A stretch of DNA of 64,000 bases from Neodidymelliopsis sp. IMI 364377 (taxonomy: Eukaryota > Ascomycota > Dothideomycetes > Pleosporales > Didymellaceae): positions 60,962 to 124,961 of the forward strand of contig JAPEUT010000043.1 in the NCBI GenBank assembly GCA_027946375.1, given 5' to 3'. Every line of letters begins with the position of its first letter. Within the stretch, counting starts at the first letter, position 1. The notes under the pieces are model-generated. The model made no database searches and was not told the DNA's origin. It worked only from the letters and a program-made list of their open reading frames with translations. Position numbers and translations under genes: made by a program. Shown here piece by piece: positions 10,850 to 21,086 of the stretch.

Positions 10850-11665
10850 TCATAGTTTCCCTGATCTTCCTTGACCCCCAGCGAATCTCCTGGCGCCATG
10901 CAGACTTTCTTGCTTGACGACTTCTTTACCGTTCTCAAATTCAAAATGCAAAGCATCTTCCAAACTCTTAGCCTCATACCTCGCATAGTAACAGCTATCT
11001 CGATCTTTGTTCATACAAAGTTGGGGAAACTTTGTCAACATCTCTGCAATCTTCATGGCTTCCTCCAATGCCTTGCCTTTTGGTACAATGCGGCTCGCTA
11101 AGCCCATGGACAGTGCTTCATGGGCTGAAACTGCGCGTCCAGTAAGGATCATGTCCATTGCACGACCCAGACCGACGATAGCTTGGAGACGGACTGTTCC
11201 GCCGTCGATCAAAGGTACGCCAAACCGCCGACAAAACACGCCAAACACAGCGTCTTCTTCCACGACACGTATGTCACCTAAGAGACTCAACTCAAGACCT
11301 CCAGCGACAGCGTATCCAGAGATCGCACAGATCACAGGCTTCTTTATATGGAGACGCGACGGGCCCATAGGTGCCAAGTTACGCCCTGACACGGGTCCGA
11401 AATGAGGTGCTCGTGTTGATGTGTTCTTCGCTACATCTTGCAGATCTGCACCGGCGCAAAATGTGCCATTGGCTCCATGAAAGACGCAGATCTTTTGAGA
11501 CGCATCGTCTTCAAATTTGAGGAATGCGGAATACAGGTTTTGGGCCGTCGCGGGGTTGACAGCGTTGCGACGGGCGGAGCGGTCGAGAGTGATGATTGCT
11601 ATGCCTGTTGGGTAAGGTTTGAATGTAACGGCTGATTGCTCATTGTTTCTTAACGACGATGCCAT
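10850..11665 (-). CDS. enoyl-CoA hydratase/isomerase (crotonase) family protein
   Basis: Single-exon, 271 residues, the usual length for a one-domain crotonase acting on acyl-CoA. Oxyanion-hole segments are seen: NGTFCAGADLQD and ISGYAVAGGLELSLLGDIRV, with the Glu of GGLEL at the first catalytic-Glu position. The second catalytic region reads FGVFCRRFGVPLIDGGTVRL and appears to lack the second Glu of classical hydratases, so isomerase, hydrolase or another crotonase reaction is possible. C-terminus SGKL resembles a weak PTS1 peroxisomal signal. Start ATG (MASSLRNNEQSAV) fits. It is divergent from the SMP-30-like gene across 501 bp. Confidence 0.85.
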   Translation of the reverse strand: MASSLRNNEQSAVTFKPYPTGIAIITLDRSARRNAVNPATAQNLYSAFLKFEDDASQKICVFHGANGTFCAGADLQDVAKNTSTRAPHFGPVSGRNLAPMGPSRLHIKKPVICAISGYAVAGGLELSLLGDIRVVEEDAVFGVFCRRFGVPLIDGGTVRLQAIVGLGRAMDMILTGRAVSAHEALSMGLASRIVPKGKALEEAMKIAEMLTKFPQLCMNKDRDSCYYARYEAKSLEDALHFEFENGKEVVKQESLHGARRFAGGQGRSGKL

Positions 11666-12166
11666 TTTGAAGCCGGATCATTGTGACAGCAATGCGGGGT
11701 TTGCGGTCTTGATAAGCCTAAGGGAGAAGCACAACACCTCGGCAGTGCACCCAATGGTCCACGCTCTTTCTTGTGTCTAGGACAATCCGCTTGGACGTCA
11801 GTATACAGCAAGAACACTTGCGGTCATGGGATCGATGCGAGACAGAAAAAATAAGCTTTGAGGCTGTTGTAATCGAAATCGATACACGACACCTTACCCC
11901 ATTCAGTCATCCGTGCTCCATGGCAGTCGGTCCTTCCCCACTTTGACTCTTTACGTTAATCCCGATACTGTTTCGATTCTGGCCCACGCAACGGCAACGT
12001 GCAATAGCCGACGTTTTTAAAAATTGTGCAGCCGAATCCCCACATCTCGACTGGCAAGGTCGGAACCTGTGTTGAGGTGTTAGTGACGTTGCGACACGGT
12101 CCTAGGTTGGCTCACTAGGAGATTTAAAAAAAGTGATCGGCAGGTGCTGAGGGATAAAGAAAAGGG
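11666..12166. promoter_or_regulatory. divergent promoter, crotonase and SMP-30-like genes
   Basis: 501 bp between two start codons pointing apart. CreA-type hexamers (SYGGRG or complement) are at 11694-11699, 11936-11941 and 12038-12043; about two are expected by chance. No coding region seen. Confidence 0.4.
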
Positions 12167-13315
12167 ATGGAAGCTGGTTCGATCATTTTCTGGAAGGTCT
12201 TCGTTACGATAATCATCACAACTATCATGTCTAGCATCATACCCGTGGACCTGTTGTCCTTTGCGACAAACCCCGCCTACATCGATACCTTAGTCACCAC
12301 GAATGTCACCAACCCAACAACGATTGAGCTGCTTGCTTATGACCAAAGCTTTGCTTCTGTGATTGGCGAGCAAGCCACTGCTCGGCAATTATACAACTTA
12401 GACTGGCAGGCCTTCCATGAAGCTGGTGTATACAACAAAGACACCAATAAGCTTTATGTAACGAGCAATTGGGCTGGTGATCTTAACAATCCCATCAACG
12501 TCACTGCCTTGGACCTGGCAAATAACTATTCCATTAGCTCCATTCGTTATGGGGAGCTTGCTGAAGCGAATGGTGGAACCAGCTACTTTCCACCCGGCAC
12601 AGAAGGCAATGGCTCTTTTCCGTCTCGAGTACTCTACTGCGACGAGGGTGATTTCCAAAACTACTCCGCCCTCGTCTCTGTCGATCCCGTCACTGGCGCC
12701 TCTGAGAAAATTTTGACATCTTTCCTTGGGCGTAATTTCTCCAGCATCAACGACGTGCGTCAGCATCCTGAAACCGGCGATTTGTGGTTTACGGATGCGG
12801 CCTATGGATACTTTCAGAACTTCCGACCTGTACCTACGATTCCGCAGCAGGTATACCGTTTTTCACCCATGACCGGAGAGATCGCTGTTGTGGCAGATGG
12901 CTTCGTGCAGCCCAACGGATTGGAATTCTCGCCAAATTTGGAGACTTTGTACGTGAGCGACACAGGCGCCGCAGAATTCGAGAACAACTTGACCCGTCCA
13001 GCGACTCTGTATGCGTTTGACGTTATCGACAAGAAACGTCTGGTGGGCCGTAGGACCTTTGCATATGCGGACAATGGGTTTCCAGATGGTGTCCATTGCG
13101 ACATGGAAGGCAACGTGTGGGCTGGCTGTGGTGATGGTGTGCATATCTGGAATCCTGAGGGCACGCTCCTGGGCAAGATTTGGACTGGAGTTGAGACTAA
13201 CAACTTTGCATTCTTGCCAGACGCTGTGCTGGTGTTTTCCAACGCTCAGCTGTGGATCGTTGAACATCTTACTGCGAAAGGCAGGGAAGTATGCAGAGAT
13301 TTTGGAGTGTGCTGA
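12167..13315 (+). CDS. SMP-30/gluconolactonase-like secreted beta-propeller
   Basis: Single exon, 382 residues. A hydrophobic segment after FWK (about residues 8-30) looks like a signal peptide or anchor; an internal ATG at residue 21 would shorten it. The body is a six-bladed propeller of the SMP-30/gluconolactonase family: SSINDVRQHPETGDLWFTDA, FVQPNGLEFSPNLETLYVSD and GFPDGVHCDMEGNVWAGCGD supply the conserved Asn/Asp metal ligands. Several N-x-S/T sites suit a secreted glycoprotein. Family members hydrolyse sugar lactones, so a role in sugar-acid metabolism is plausible near the arabinitol-dehydrogenase block, but substrate is unknown. No intron. Confidence 0.85.
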   Translation: MEAGSIIFWKVFVTIIITTIMSSIIPVDLLSFATNPAYIDTLVTTNVTNPTTIELLAYDQSFASVIGEQATARQLYNLDWQAFHEAGVYNKDTNKLYVTSNWAGDLNNPINVTALDLANNYSISSIRYGELAEANGGTSYFPPGTEGNGSFPSRVLYCDEGDFQNYSALVSVDPVTGASEKILTSFLGRNFSSINDVRQHPETGDLWFTDAAYGYFQNFRPVPTIPQQVYRFSPMTGEIAVVADGFVQPNGLEFSPNLETLYVSDTGAAEFENNLTRPATLYAFDVIDKKRLVGRRTFAYADNGFPDGVHCDMEGNVWAGCGDGVHIWNPEGTLLGKIWTGVETNNFAFLPDAVLVFSNAQLWIVEHLTAKGREVCRDFGVC

Positions 13316-14009
13316 AAATTCGTCTAGAGGGGTTTCAAAACTGAGCGATCCAAAAAGCATCACTGTAAATATTTCCCTTGAGCAAGTGCTCAAATAAGAC
13401 TGGACGATGCTTCATGAGGAGCGTGAAGCCTTCGGTTCAAAATTGATGCTGACATGACCATTTGTGCACCTAGATCGTCCCTGCCGATTCAGATCAAACG
13501 GTAAGATTCTATGAAGTGGACAGACGTTACTTTGAGGCCTGTCAGATTAAACTTGCGACTAAAGCAGAAATAAGGAAACGGAAGTGAGATCTCTCCTTCG
13601 TTGCTTATCTACCGTTATCATAGGCGCTAATGATCAAGCCCTTGTCGCAGATCGAAAGGTCTAAAAGGTCTAGCTGGGCGCGACAACAGAAAAGTCCATC
13701 GCACACCGGCGATACGTCTCCAATAACCCTTTTGTCCCTGAAAACCCACCTAGGGCAGCTTTAGACGTACCATGGCCTCATTCCTTCCAACGTTTTCTTC
13801 CGGCTCCAGTAAAAGTGACATACGAAATCAATCGTAGCCTCTTCTGCTTTGTAGACAAACCCCCCTTCGTACCCTGAAGAGCGATAGAGTGCGGACGCAT
13901 AGCACCGTTACTTGCCGCACGCGAAACTTGATCAATAGCGATACAGCTGAACAGGAAGACATTACTGACGCCGAAAACTCTCTCACTTGTCACCTGTCTA
14001 TTGTCCACA
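13316..14009. other. intergenic, 0.7 kb
   Basis: No gene supported. It holds the 3' flank of the lactonase-like gene and the promoter of the SET-domain gene. Small open frames on the minus strand are shadows. Confidence 0.5.
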
Positions 14010-15191
14010 ATGGACCCCACCAACGACCCCGCCTCGGCCACGGCCTCTTCCACATGCAGCACCTCGAGACCCTCCTCAGCCTCATCCGCTCCCTCTACTA
14101 AGCCATCGAGTGCTTTACCCACCGGCGCGCCTACCACTCCCCTCCTCGATGTCCGCGATACACCGAGCGCTGGCCGAGCCGTCTTTGCGTCTCAAGATAT
14201 ATCAGCAGGGGACCTGCTTTGGCGGTCAGACGATCTGACGCTCTCGGTGTTGCTGCGCGAATACCGGCGTGAAGTCTGTGCGCAATGCTTCGGGTACGAT
14301 TATGGCCGAGATTTGAGCATACGAGACCAGGCAGTGGGGTTCGCTTTTTGCTCGAAAGAGTGCCAAGGAATTTGGAGAAATCGACATGGAGACGTGGGCA
14401 TGCATGCATGGGCTGCAGTGGAGAAACTAGTCAAGGGAAGGAGTAAGGAGGATGATGAAATGGTCGACACTGATCTGCCACGGCCAACCTCAGAACAGAT
14501 TCAGCAAGGATGGGATGATGTTGCTGCACAGGCATCATTGATACGTGCAGCGAGGGAAGGAGAGCGAGGCATGCACACAACGGCTGATGCTAGAGATACA
14601 ACAGAACAGAAGCCGGTCCAGATCACGAAGCAGCACCGCAAGGCTTTGCAGAAAGCACTACAACAACGTATCTCACCAGATGTTATGAGCTTCTGTGTCA
14701 GTGGTATCATTTGGCGATACAACAGTCCACGAGACTGGGACAAGGTCCTGGCTCTTGCAGACGATCAGACACCGTATCATAGCGCAGACGATCTTCAAGC
14801 CTTCATTCGGTCATATCTCCATTTACTCGCAATCTTACCTCTGCCACTGTTACCTCTCGTCACAGCAGAAACTATCTTTTTGCTCTCATCTCGCGACTCG
14901 CACAACTCCTTCGGCATTCGGTCGCTAGAAGACGATGGTTCAGAGTTCTTTGGTTATGGCTGCTGGCCTGCAGCAAGCTACTTTAACCACTCCTGCGCGC
15001 CAAACATCGAGAAGAATAGAGAAGGCAGAGTCTGGTATTTTAGGGCTGGCAAAGACGTGCGGAAAGGGGAAGAACTGAATATCACATATTTGAGTGGAGA
15101 AGAGAGGAAGTTGAGCAGGGAAAAGAGGATGCAGACACTGAGGAGAAACTGGGGGTTTGATTGTGGGTGTGAGAGGTGTAAGGTGCACTAA
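14010..15191 (+). CDS. SET-domain protein (SET6/SMYD-like)
   Basis: Probable protein-lysine methyltransferase, single exon, 393 residues. A Ser/Thr/Pro-rich leader (1-45) precedes the first SET part (GRAVFASQDISAGDLLWRSD). An inserted MYND-like cysteine region follows (EVCAQCFGYDY ... FAFCSKECQGIW), then a helical insert, then the catalytic core YFNHSCAPNIEKN with the NHSC S-adenosylmethionine knot, GEELNITYLS, and the post-SET cysteines CGCERCKVH at the very end. Split SET with a zinc insert is the SMYD/yeast Set6 layout. The start is ATG at 14010 (caATGG); the frame is open a little upstream but without an ATG. Target protein unknown. Confidence 0.87.
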   Translation: MDPTNDPASATASSTCSTSRPSSASSAPSTKPSSALPTGAPTTPLLDVRDTPSAGRAVFASQDISAGDLLWRSDDLTLSVLLREYRREVCAQCFGYDYGRDLSIRDQAVGFAFCSKECQGIWRNRHGDVGMHAWAAVEKLVKGRSKEDDEMVDTDLPRPTSEQIQQGWDDVAAQASLIRAAREGERGMHTTADARDTTEQKPVQITKQHRKALQKALQQRISPDVMSFCVSGIIWRYNSPRDWDKVLALADDQTPYHSADDLQAFIRSYLHLLAILPLPLLPLVTAETIFLLSSRDSHNSFGIRSLEDDGSEFFGYGCWPAASYFNHSCAPNIEKNREGRVWYFRAGKDVRKGEELNITYLSGEERKLSREKRMQTLRRNWGFDCGCERCKVH

Positions 15192-16316
15192 CGCAAGTTG
15201 ACATTTCAATAAAGACTCAATCATGATTGGTATTGAACAACGCTCTCGAGACTTACACCTGATTTCCGAATTTATACTGCTACAATCGGCACGTCAGCCT
15301 GCACAATCATGGTGTGGCGATTATCGAAGGCAACCCATGAGTTATCAATACCTGTTTCGTTCTCACTTCTGAGTAGATGTTCTCTCGTGTTGCATCGGAA
15401 TGCTCATCAAGGGCGAGTTCCGTGCATCTTATAAGATCTTAGCATTTGGAAGTCGTGGTAAGAGAACGAATCCCGATAGTCTTCTCCAAGGTCATACGTC
15501 GCAGGGAATAGTATATGCGCTATGCCCCGAAAGCTCCACAGTTCATATACACGAGCGAGAGGCACCGATAGATGAGAACCCGGCACCATAACAGGACACT
15601 AATCATGATGAATAACTGGCTCGAAACTTGTAGTCCGAGTAGCTGACTGCGGCTGGAACCCTCTTTGTTGACATCTATGGTGGAAAGACGGCCGTGAGAT
15701 CTGTCTAGATAGTAAGGAATCCTTTGAACAACACTTTCTAACGCTTTCTTACGCCGGGAGTTTACAGCGAAGCCAAAGATGTCAGGAGAATATCACTACT
15801 CAAGTAGCACGCCAACTGTCAGAGACTGTATAGCCCAAAGTCTATATCACGTGATTGACCGAAGGATGTTCGCAAACACTCTCGAGGTGATATTTGCGAT
15901 GAGCGCGTCGAATATGTGATTGAGAGAGATTTGGTTTGATGTGATCTCTGTCTTGGTGCTGCTTGGCTACTTTCCAGTTACCAGAAATACCATGTCCAAG
16001 GATTGTCAGCATCGTAGTTCTTGCCAACAATTACCGACGGACTTCTTTCCGGCACGTTCGCGTGTTCGCACCTCAATGCCCACCTCAACTTCCGGTAAGC
16101 TCCCCATCTCGTTCAGCGCTGTTCAGAGTTGCGATGCTCTTTCTTGAGTTTGTGACTCTAAGGTGCTGGCGTAGCACACTCGGCAAGACGAAGGAATGTG
16201 TGGTGGGGGTCAGAGCGGCGCGTGGGATCATTTGCGTCACCGCTTCACCTTGACCCTTTACAAGTTTCTTCACCGCTGTAGTTCGAAGCTAACATCTCGC
16301 CCAGCTCTTGCACACG
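15192..16316. other. intergenic, 1.1 kb
   Basis: No gene or RNA recognised; probably the promoter and leader of the plus-strand Zn2Cys6 gene. Confidence 0.45.
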
Positions 16317-18558
16317 ATGGAAGACAACTTCAGTACAGCCTCTGAAGGGCAGAGTTCTTCGTCAAAGCGACTTCCAGTCAATCCTCGTCGGCATAAAGTC
16401 GCTCCCGAACAACGCAAGCGCGTAGTCAGAGCGTAAGCTGCCCGCATCAGACCAACACCACCCGGCATGACCAAGACGTTGCCCAGCTGTGATTGATGTC
16501 CTTTCTGGCGGGGCATATGCAGGGCCGACGCTGATACGTATCCATAGGTGCAATGCTTGCAATAACCGACGCGTTAAATGCTCCGGTGAACAGCCCTGCC
16601 AAAGATGTATTAAATCTTCACGGGAATGCGAATATACAGCCACTGAGACAGACCGAACTTCGCTCAAGGATGAATTGGACCGGTTGCGATCTCGCTGTGC
16701 TGTACTCGAGGACGGTCTCAAGACCATAGCGCCACACCAAGCGCCAAACTTGCTACGTCAAGTTGATCGTGGCGAGTCACCAAGCTGGGATACTGTTGGT
16801 CCTTTCCCGTCGGCACCTTTAGGAGTTGATAATACTGACAAAGCTGGCGGCCGTTTGTTGCATGATCCTCAAGGGACTGTTAGGTACCTGGGCGAAACAT
16901 CTGGAGCAACCTTCCTTGATCAGCTGAAGCAGTTCATGCTGACTTTGCTCCCGTTCACCTACTCACCTGACTGCGGCGATGGCTCTACCTTTGTGGCCTC
17001 AGTTGGGCACTACCAGACGTTTGACTCGCGTCCGTTGCCAAACCCTGATGTCGATCCTACATGGCTGCCCTCTGATTCAGACATGGCTGTAAAGCTTCGC
17101 GAACTTCGTCAGTATATCCAAGACGGCAACGGTAGTTTCACATCAGGTGGCATACACTGGTGGGGAGACCTTAGCAAATTACCTCCACGTCCCGCCAGCT
17201 CTGCTTCCATTGCTGCGTTGACCACGGAAGAATCGGCTCGGGATCTAGCGTTCTATAATGTCTGCTTTGCTCTGTCGGTCTCGATTGGGCATACATCGCT
17301 GCAGCTTCCAGATTATCGATCTGGAGAGTCGTATTTCAAACGTGCTCGGTTGTTGCTGGGGAATCCGCTGGATACTGTTCGATTTACGTTAAGCGACGTA
17401 CCTGCTCTAGCTTTAATGGGATACTATCTCATTGAAGTCAATCGACGCGACGCTGCTTACATATACGTGAGCTTGGCGGTTCATATAGCGATCATCCACG
17501 GCTCGTTCAGGCGCACTGTCGATGAGGCTAGCAAGCGTACCTTTTGGACACTGTACATCATGGATAGATGGATCAGCATGCTGATGGGGAGGCCCCCTAT
17601 AATATCAGACGAGGCGATCCGACTGCCGCTTCCAGCCGACTCTCCGTAAGTCCCTGCAAGAATGCCTGATCGAACACGTACTAAGCTCGGCAGTTCTATG
17701 CCCCCGTCAGTAGGTCTCCGTGCAAACGTTGAGCTCGCCAGGATCTCGGGTTATGTCGTTTGCGAAACTTACGGCATCGCGCCCCGTACTCCCAAAGCTG
17801 CAGGCTCTGAGGCCAACATTGATGCGGCGCTAAAGATGCTCCATAACTGGCATACACGACTTCCGACTGTGCTTCAGATACCTGACGATCAGACACTGCT
17901 CGACCCAGCTTGTTGCACTATGCACATGGCCTATAACCAGCTAATCATATTGACAACGCGGCCCTTTTTCTTCGCTGCCATCAAGAAGGCAGTTGCGCAA
18001 CGGCTCTTCAGCGAGCTAGGTGCCTCAGTAAGCGACCTGCACAGGGGCCATACTAGTTCGTGTGTGGACGCCGCGCAACGTAACCTGGGTCTCGCTCAGC
18101 TATTGCAGTCTACGAATCAGAATTGGCTGCAGTCTGGTCTGCATTTTCTCTTCAACGCTGCTGTCGTACTTCTGCTGAGTCGCATTAGCTCTATGCATAA
18201 GGACGATGTGGGCTCCGATCAGGCTGCAGGAGGTCCACATGCTGCAGAGATCCGCTTCGCAATCCATGTCTTCGAACAAGAGGCCAAAACTGGAACCAAC
18301 TACCCCATAGACTGCTGTAAAGTATTACAAGATCTCAAAGCCTTGACAGACGGTTATGTGCTTGCCCAGAGTATATCTGGTCGGCAGCAGTCTTCCGCAG
18401 ATGGACGTGTCGACATATCCACGTCACAGCCTGCCACAGATCCATCTAAGCAACTCCAAGGCGCGCATGGATGGAAAGACGATCCTCGAGTTTATCAAAA
18501 GTTGAAGGACTGGGCACAAGATGATGGTCTACGTTTGCAAGACACTCTACTTATCTGA
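16317..18558 (+). CDS. Zn2Cys6 transcription factor with fungal-specific regulatory domain
   Basis: Nuclear regulator, 692 residues. Exons: 16317-16432, 16548-17645, 17694-18558. The first exon encodes a basic leader ending QRKRVVRA; a 115-nt intron lies directly before the first Cys of the zinc cluster CNACNNRRVKC-SGEQPCQRC-IKSSREC (C-x2-C-x6-C-x5-C-x2-C-x6-C). A short coiled stretch follows (LKDELDRLRSRCAVLEDGLK), then the regulatory domain with RSGESYFKRARLLLG, ALMGYYLIEVNRRDAAYIYV, KRTFWTLYIMDRWISMLMGR and PPIISDEAIRLPLP. Intron 2 has a good branch site (TACTAAG) and joins ADSP to SMPPSVGLR. The gene lies 690 bp before, and in the same direction as, a DAL5-type transporter, a common regulator-transporter layout; it might control that carrier. 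Confidence 0.88.
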
Positions 18559-19248
18559 GCGTCAACCGTTGTGAAGAGTCTTCGTGCCGTTTCGCCGAGA
18601 ATTTTAGCGACCTGAGTTTCTGGGACTTTCTAAAGAAGAAGTGCACAATCTCAGGCTTCTGCTCATCAGTGGCCAGAGCGTGTGACAGCCTGATTCTCAA
18701 ATATCTCCAGCCCCTCGGAGAGTGTTCGTGCCAAGCATTCCTTTCGTGCCGCGGGTACCTCAACCGACCACTCCCCACAAACAGCGCCCATCACAACAAC
18801 TGATGTGCTGGTCCCAAGAGGATCAGATCCCTTTAGTCTAATGAAAGGGCATCGCGCTTCTCGTGTTTCGTTGTTCGTTTTCGGTCCTCGGCTGCACATA
18901 CCTAGGATTCGTTCGATCCAGGATCCACTTTGGATACGCCTAGGATCGGGATGTCCGCGGTCAGCCTCCAATTGGTCAAGAGACTCTAGGGTGGCTTAAT
19001 TATGTGGAGCGGTGCAACGCTTGCTCGCCGAATTCACAGACGAGCAAGCTAAAACAGGTTTGCTAATTAGGGTACACATTGCGTTGGATTTCAGCTGCCA
19101 CAAAGCGCGCCTGATTGTCGCTTAGGGATCATCGGCTCCCGGCGGTTAATGTGGCCCTGCTTGTAGCATCGTCAGTCATTCTCGCCGTTATGGAATATCA
19201 CTCTGACTCTTCGAGAAGCATCTCCATGTTTTCATTTCTCTCCAGAGT
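18559..19248. other. intergenic, 0.7 kb
   Basis: No gene seen; likely the promoter of the MFS transporter. An in-frame open stretch on the other frame at 19115-19384 overlaps the transporter N-terminus and is judged non-coding. Confidence 0.45.
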
Positions 19249-21086
19249 ATGCACGGTTCCCGTCGACACCTCACAAGCTCTCCAGTCGTCGGTGCCAAAT
19301 TTCAAGATGCAAGTAGTCGTCCAGAAGAGCAGTACGAGACACTTCCAGAAGACCCTGAAGGCAGAGGTAGAACACGAAGTGTGAATCGAAGGATTGACAC
19401 AGCTCTACTCCCATTTCTATCAATCTTGTATCTGTTCAACGGATTGGACCGGTCCAACATTGGAAACGCCGAGACTCAAGGTGCGTTCTGCTTGATCCAG
19501 GGGTCGTTCACACCTCATCTAACTCTTCGTCATCATCTAGGGTTCAGCACCGAGATTGGAGCTTCGCAAGACGACTTTAATCTAGCCACCTCGCTTTTCT
19601 TCGTCACGTTCGTACTGCTACAACCCCCTTCAGCTGCGATTGGACGATGGCTTGGAGCTAAGCACTGGGTCGCTGTCATGATGGTGCGTCCGTCGATCAA
19701 GCTTGAGTCCCCTCTCTGACAGGAACGCGGCGCAGGTTTGCTGGGGGAGCTTCACTCTAGCGCACGCATTTATCCGCGGACGACCGTCACTTATCTCTGT
19801 GAGATTGATGGTCGGTGCCTTCGAGGCCGGTTTCTATCCTACCGCCGTGACGTACCTATCCCTTTTCTACCATAGGTATGATCTTGGAGTACGCATTGCC
19901 CTTTTTTATGGTCAATATGCAATCGCTGGAGCATTCTCTGGGGCTGTTGGTATGGATCTCTTCTAAGGTAGAGAGGTTTCTCTAATCTTAAGCGATAGCC
20001 TACGGTGTATTCCAGGTCGAAGGGACTGCTCTGCACAACTGGCAGTACCTGTTCATAATCGAAGGCGGACTCACCATCCTCTTCGGCATACTCGCGTGGT
20101 TTTGGCTGCCAAATGGCCCAGAAGACGCATGGTTTCTGAGCACGCACGACCGGCAATATGTCATACAACGCATCGCCAGAGATAGCGCCAGCTACACAGG
20201 ACGCGACCGCGAAAGCAATACCATTACAAGACCGAACCTCTCGATGAGGGATGCGAGGGAAACGTTCTCAGACTGGAAGCTGTACTACATACAGGTGTTC
20301 AACATTTGCGCGAGTGTGCCCAGCTTAGCATTCTCAGTCTTCCTTCCTCTGGTCGTCAAAGGCTTAGGCTACTCTGCGCTGCAAGCGAACCTGGTACGTC
20401 GAATTCGATCAAGACAGGCACAAGTGCTGACAACGTTTGGAGATGGTTGTACCACCCTATCTCTGCGGAGCAATCTCTCTGTACATCTTTGCTTGCAGCT
20501 CAGATTATCAGTAGGTTTTTCACTCAATACCTTGCGTTACCTTGCTGACTTGTTACTTACAGCAGAGAACGTGGGTGTCACATCATAGGTGGCATCAGTA
20601 TCGCGCTTGTAGGACTCATCGTAACAGTCACCAGCCACTTGAACATTGTCAAGTACGTTGGACTTTGCATACTGTTGTCCGGTAGCTACGTGTCTGGTCC
20701 ACTCACAACAGCTTGGTTAAGCGGAAACACACCTGGTATATCTGCAAAACTGCGCACCATAGGCAGCATAGACTGACACGACTACAGAACCCGGTAAACG
20801 CTCCCTCGTCCTTGGCGTCAATGGCTTTGGAAATCTTGCTGGAGTCATTGGTGGTCAACTATACAGGAGCAAATACGCGCCCGATTACCGAACTCCGTTT
20901 TACGTCACCCTCGGCTTCGTCGCAACAGCCTTACTTGGCTACACAACGTACAGATTAATACTACAAACCATCAATAGGAGGAGATTGGACACACTAGCGA
21001 GTATGAACGCGGTACAAATCGAGGCTGAGCGGCTTGACGATACACGTTACGCAGATCGCAAATGGACGTTCACATACGGTCTTTAG
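19249..21086 (+). CDS. MFS transporter, DAL5/allantoate-nicotinate permease type
   Basis: Plasma-membrane proton-coupled importer of small organic anions or vitamins; 507 residues. Seven exons: 19249-19480, 19541-19683, 19736-19949, 19999-20393, 20443-20510, 20563-20735, 20788-21086; every junction GT-AG and in phase. An acidic cytosolic N-terminus (about 44 residues) leads into RRIDTALLPFLSILYLFNGL-DRSNIGNAE, the hallmark of the Dal5 anion:cation symporter family. Also seen: GRWLGAKHWVAVMMVCWGS, FEAGFYPTAVTYLSLFYHR, NWQYLFIIEGGLTILFG, VVPPYLCGAISLYIFACSSD, GNTPEPGKRSLVLGVNGFGN. About 12 membrane segments expected. The acceptor for exon 6 could also lie 3 nt downstream (H-R versus Q). Intron 1 (60 nt) is open in frame. 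Substrate unknown; tandem placement after a Zn2Cys6 gene suggests co-regulation. Confidence 0.87.

Noticed and set aside
1..13315. A secondary-metabolite cluster
   Set aside because: No polyketide synthase, NRPS, terpene cyclase or P450 is present; the genes look like primary carbon metabolism.
13778..14137. 119-codon minus-strand frame with Glu/Val-rich start
   Set aside because: Opposite strand shadow of the Ser/Thr-rich start of the SET-domain gene and its leader.
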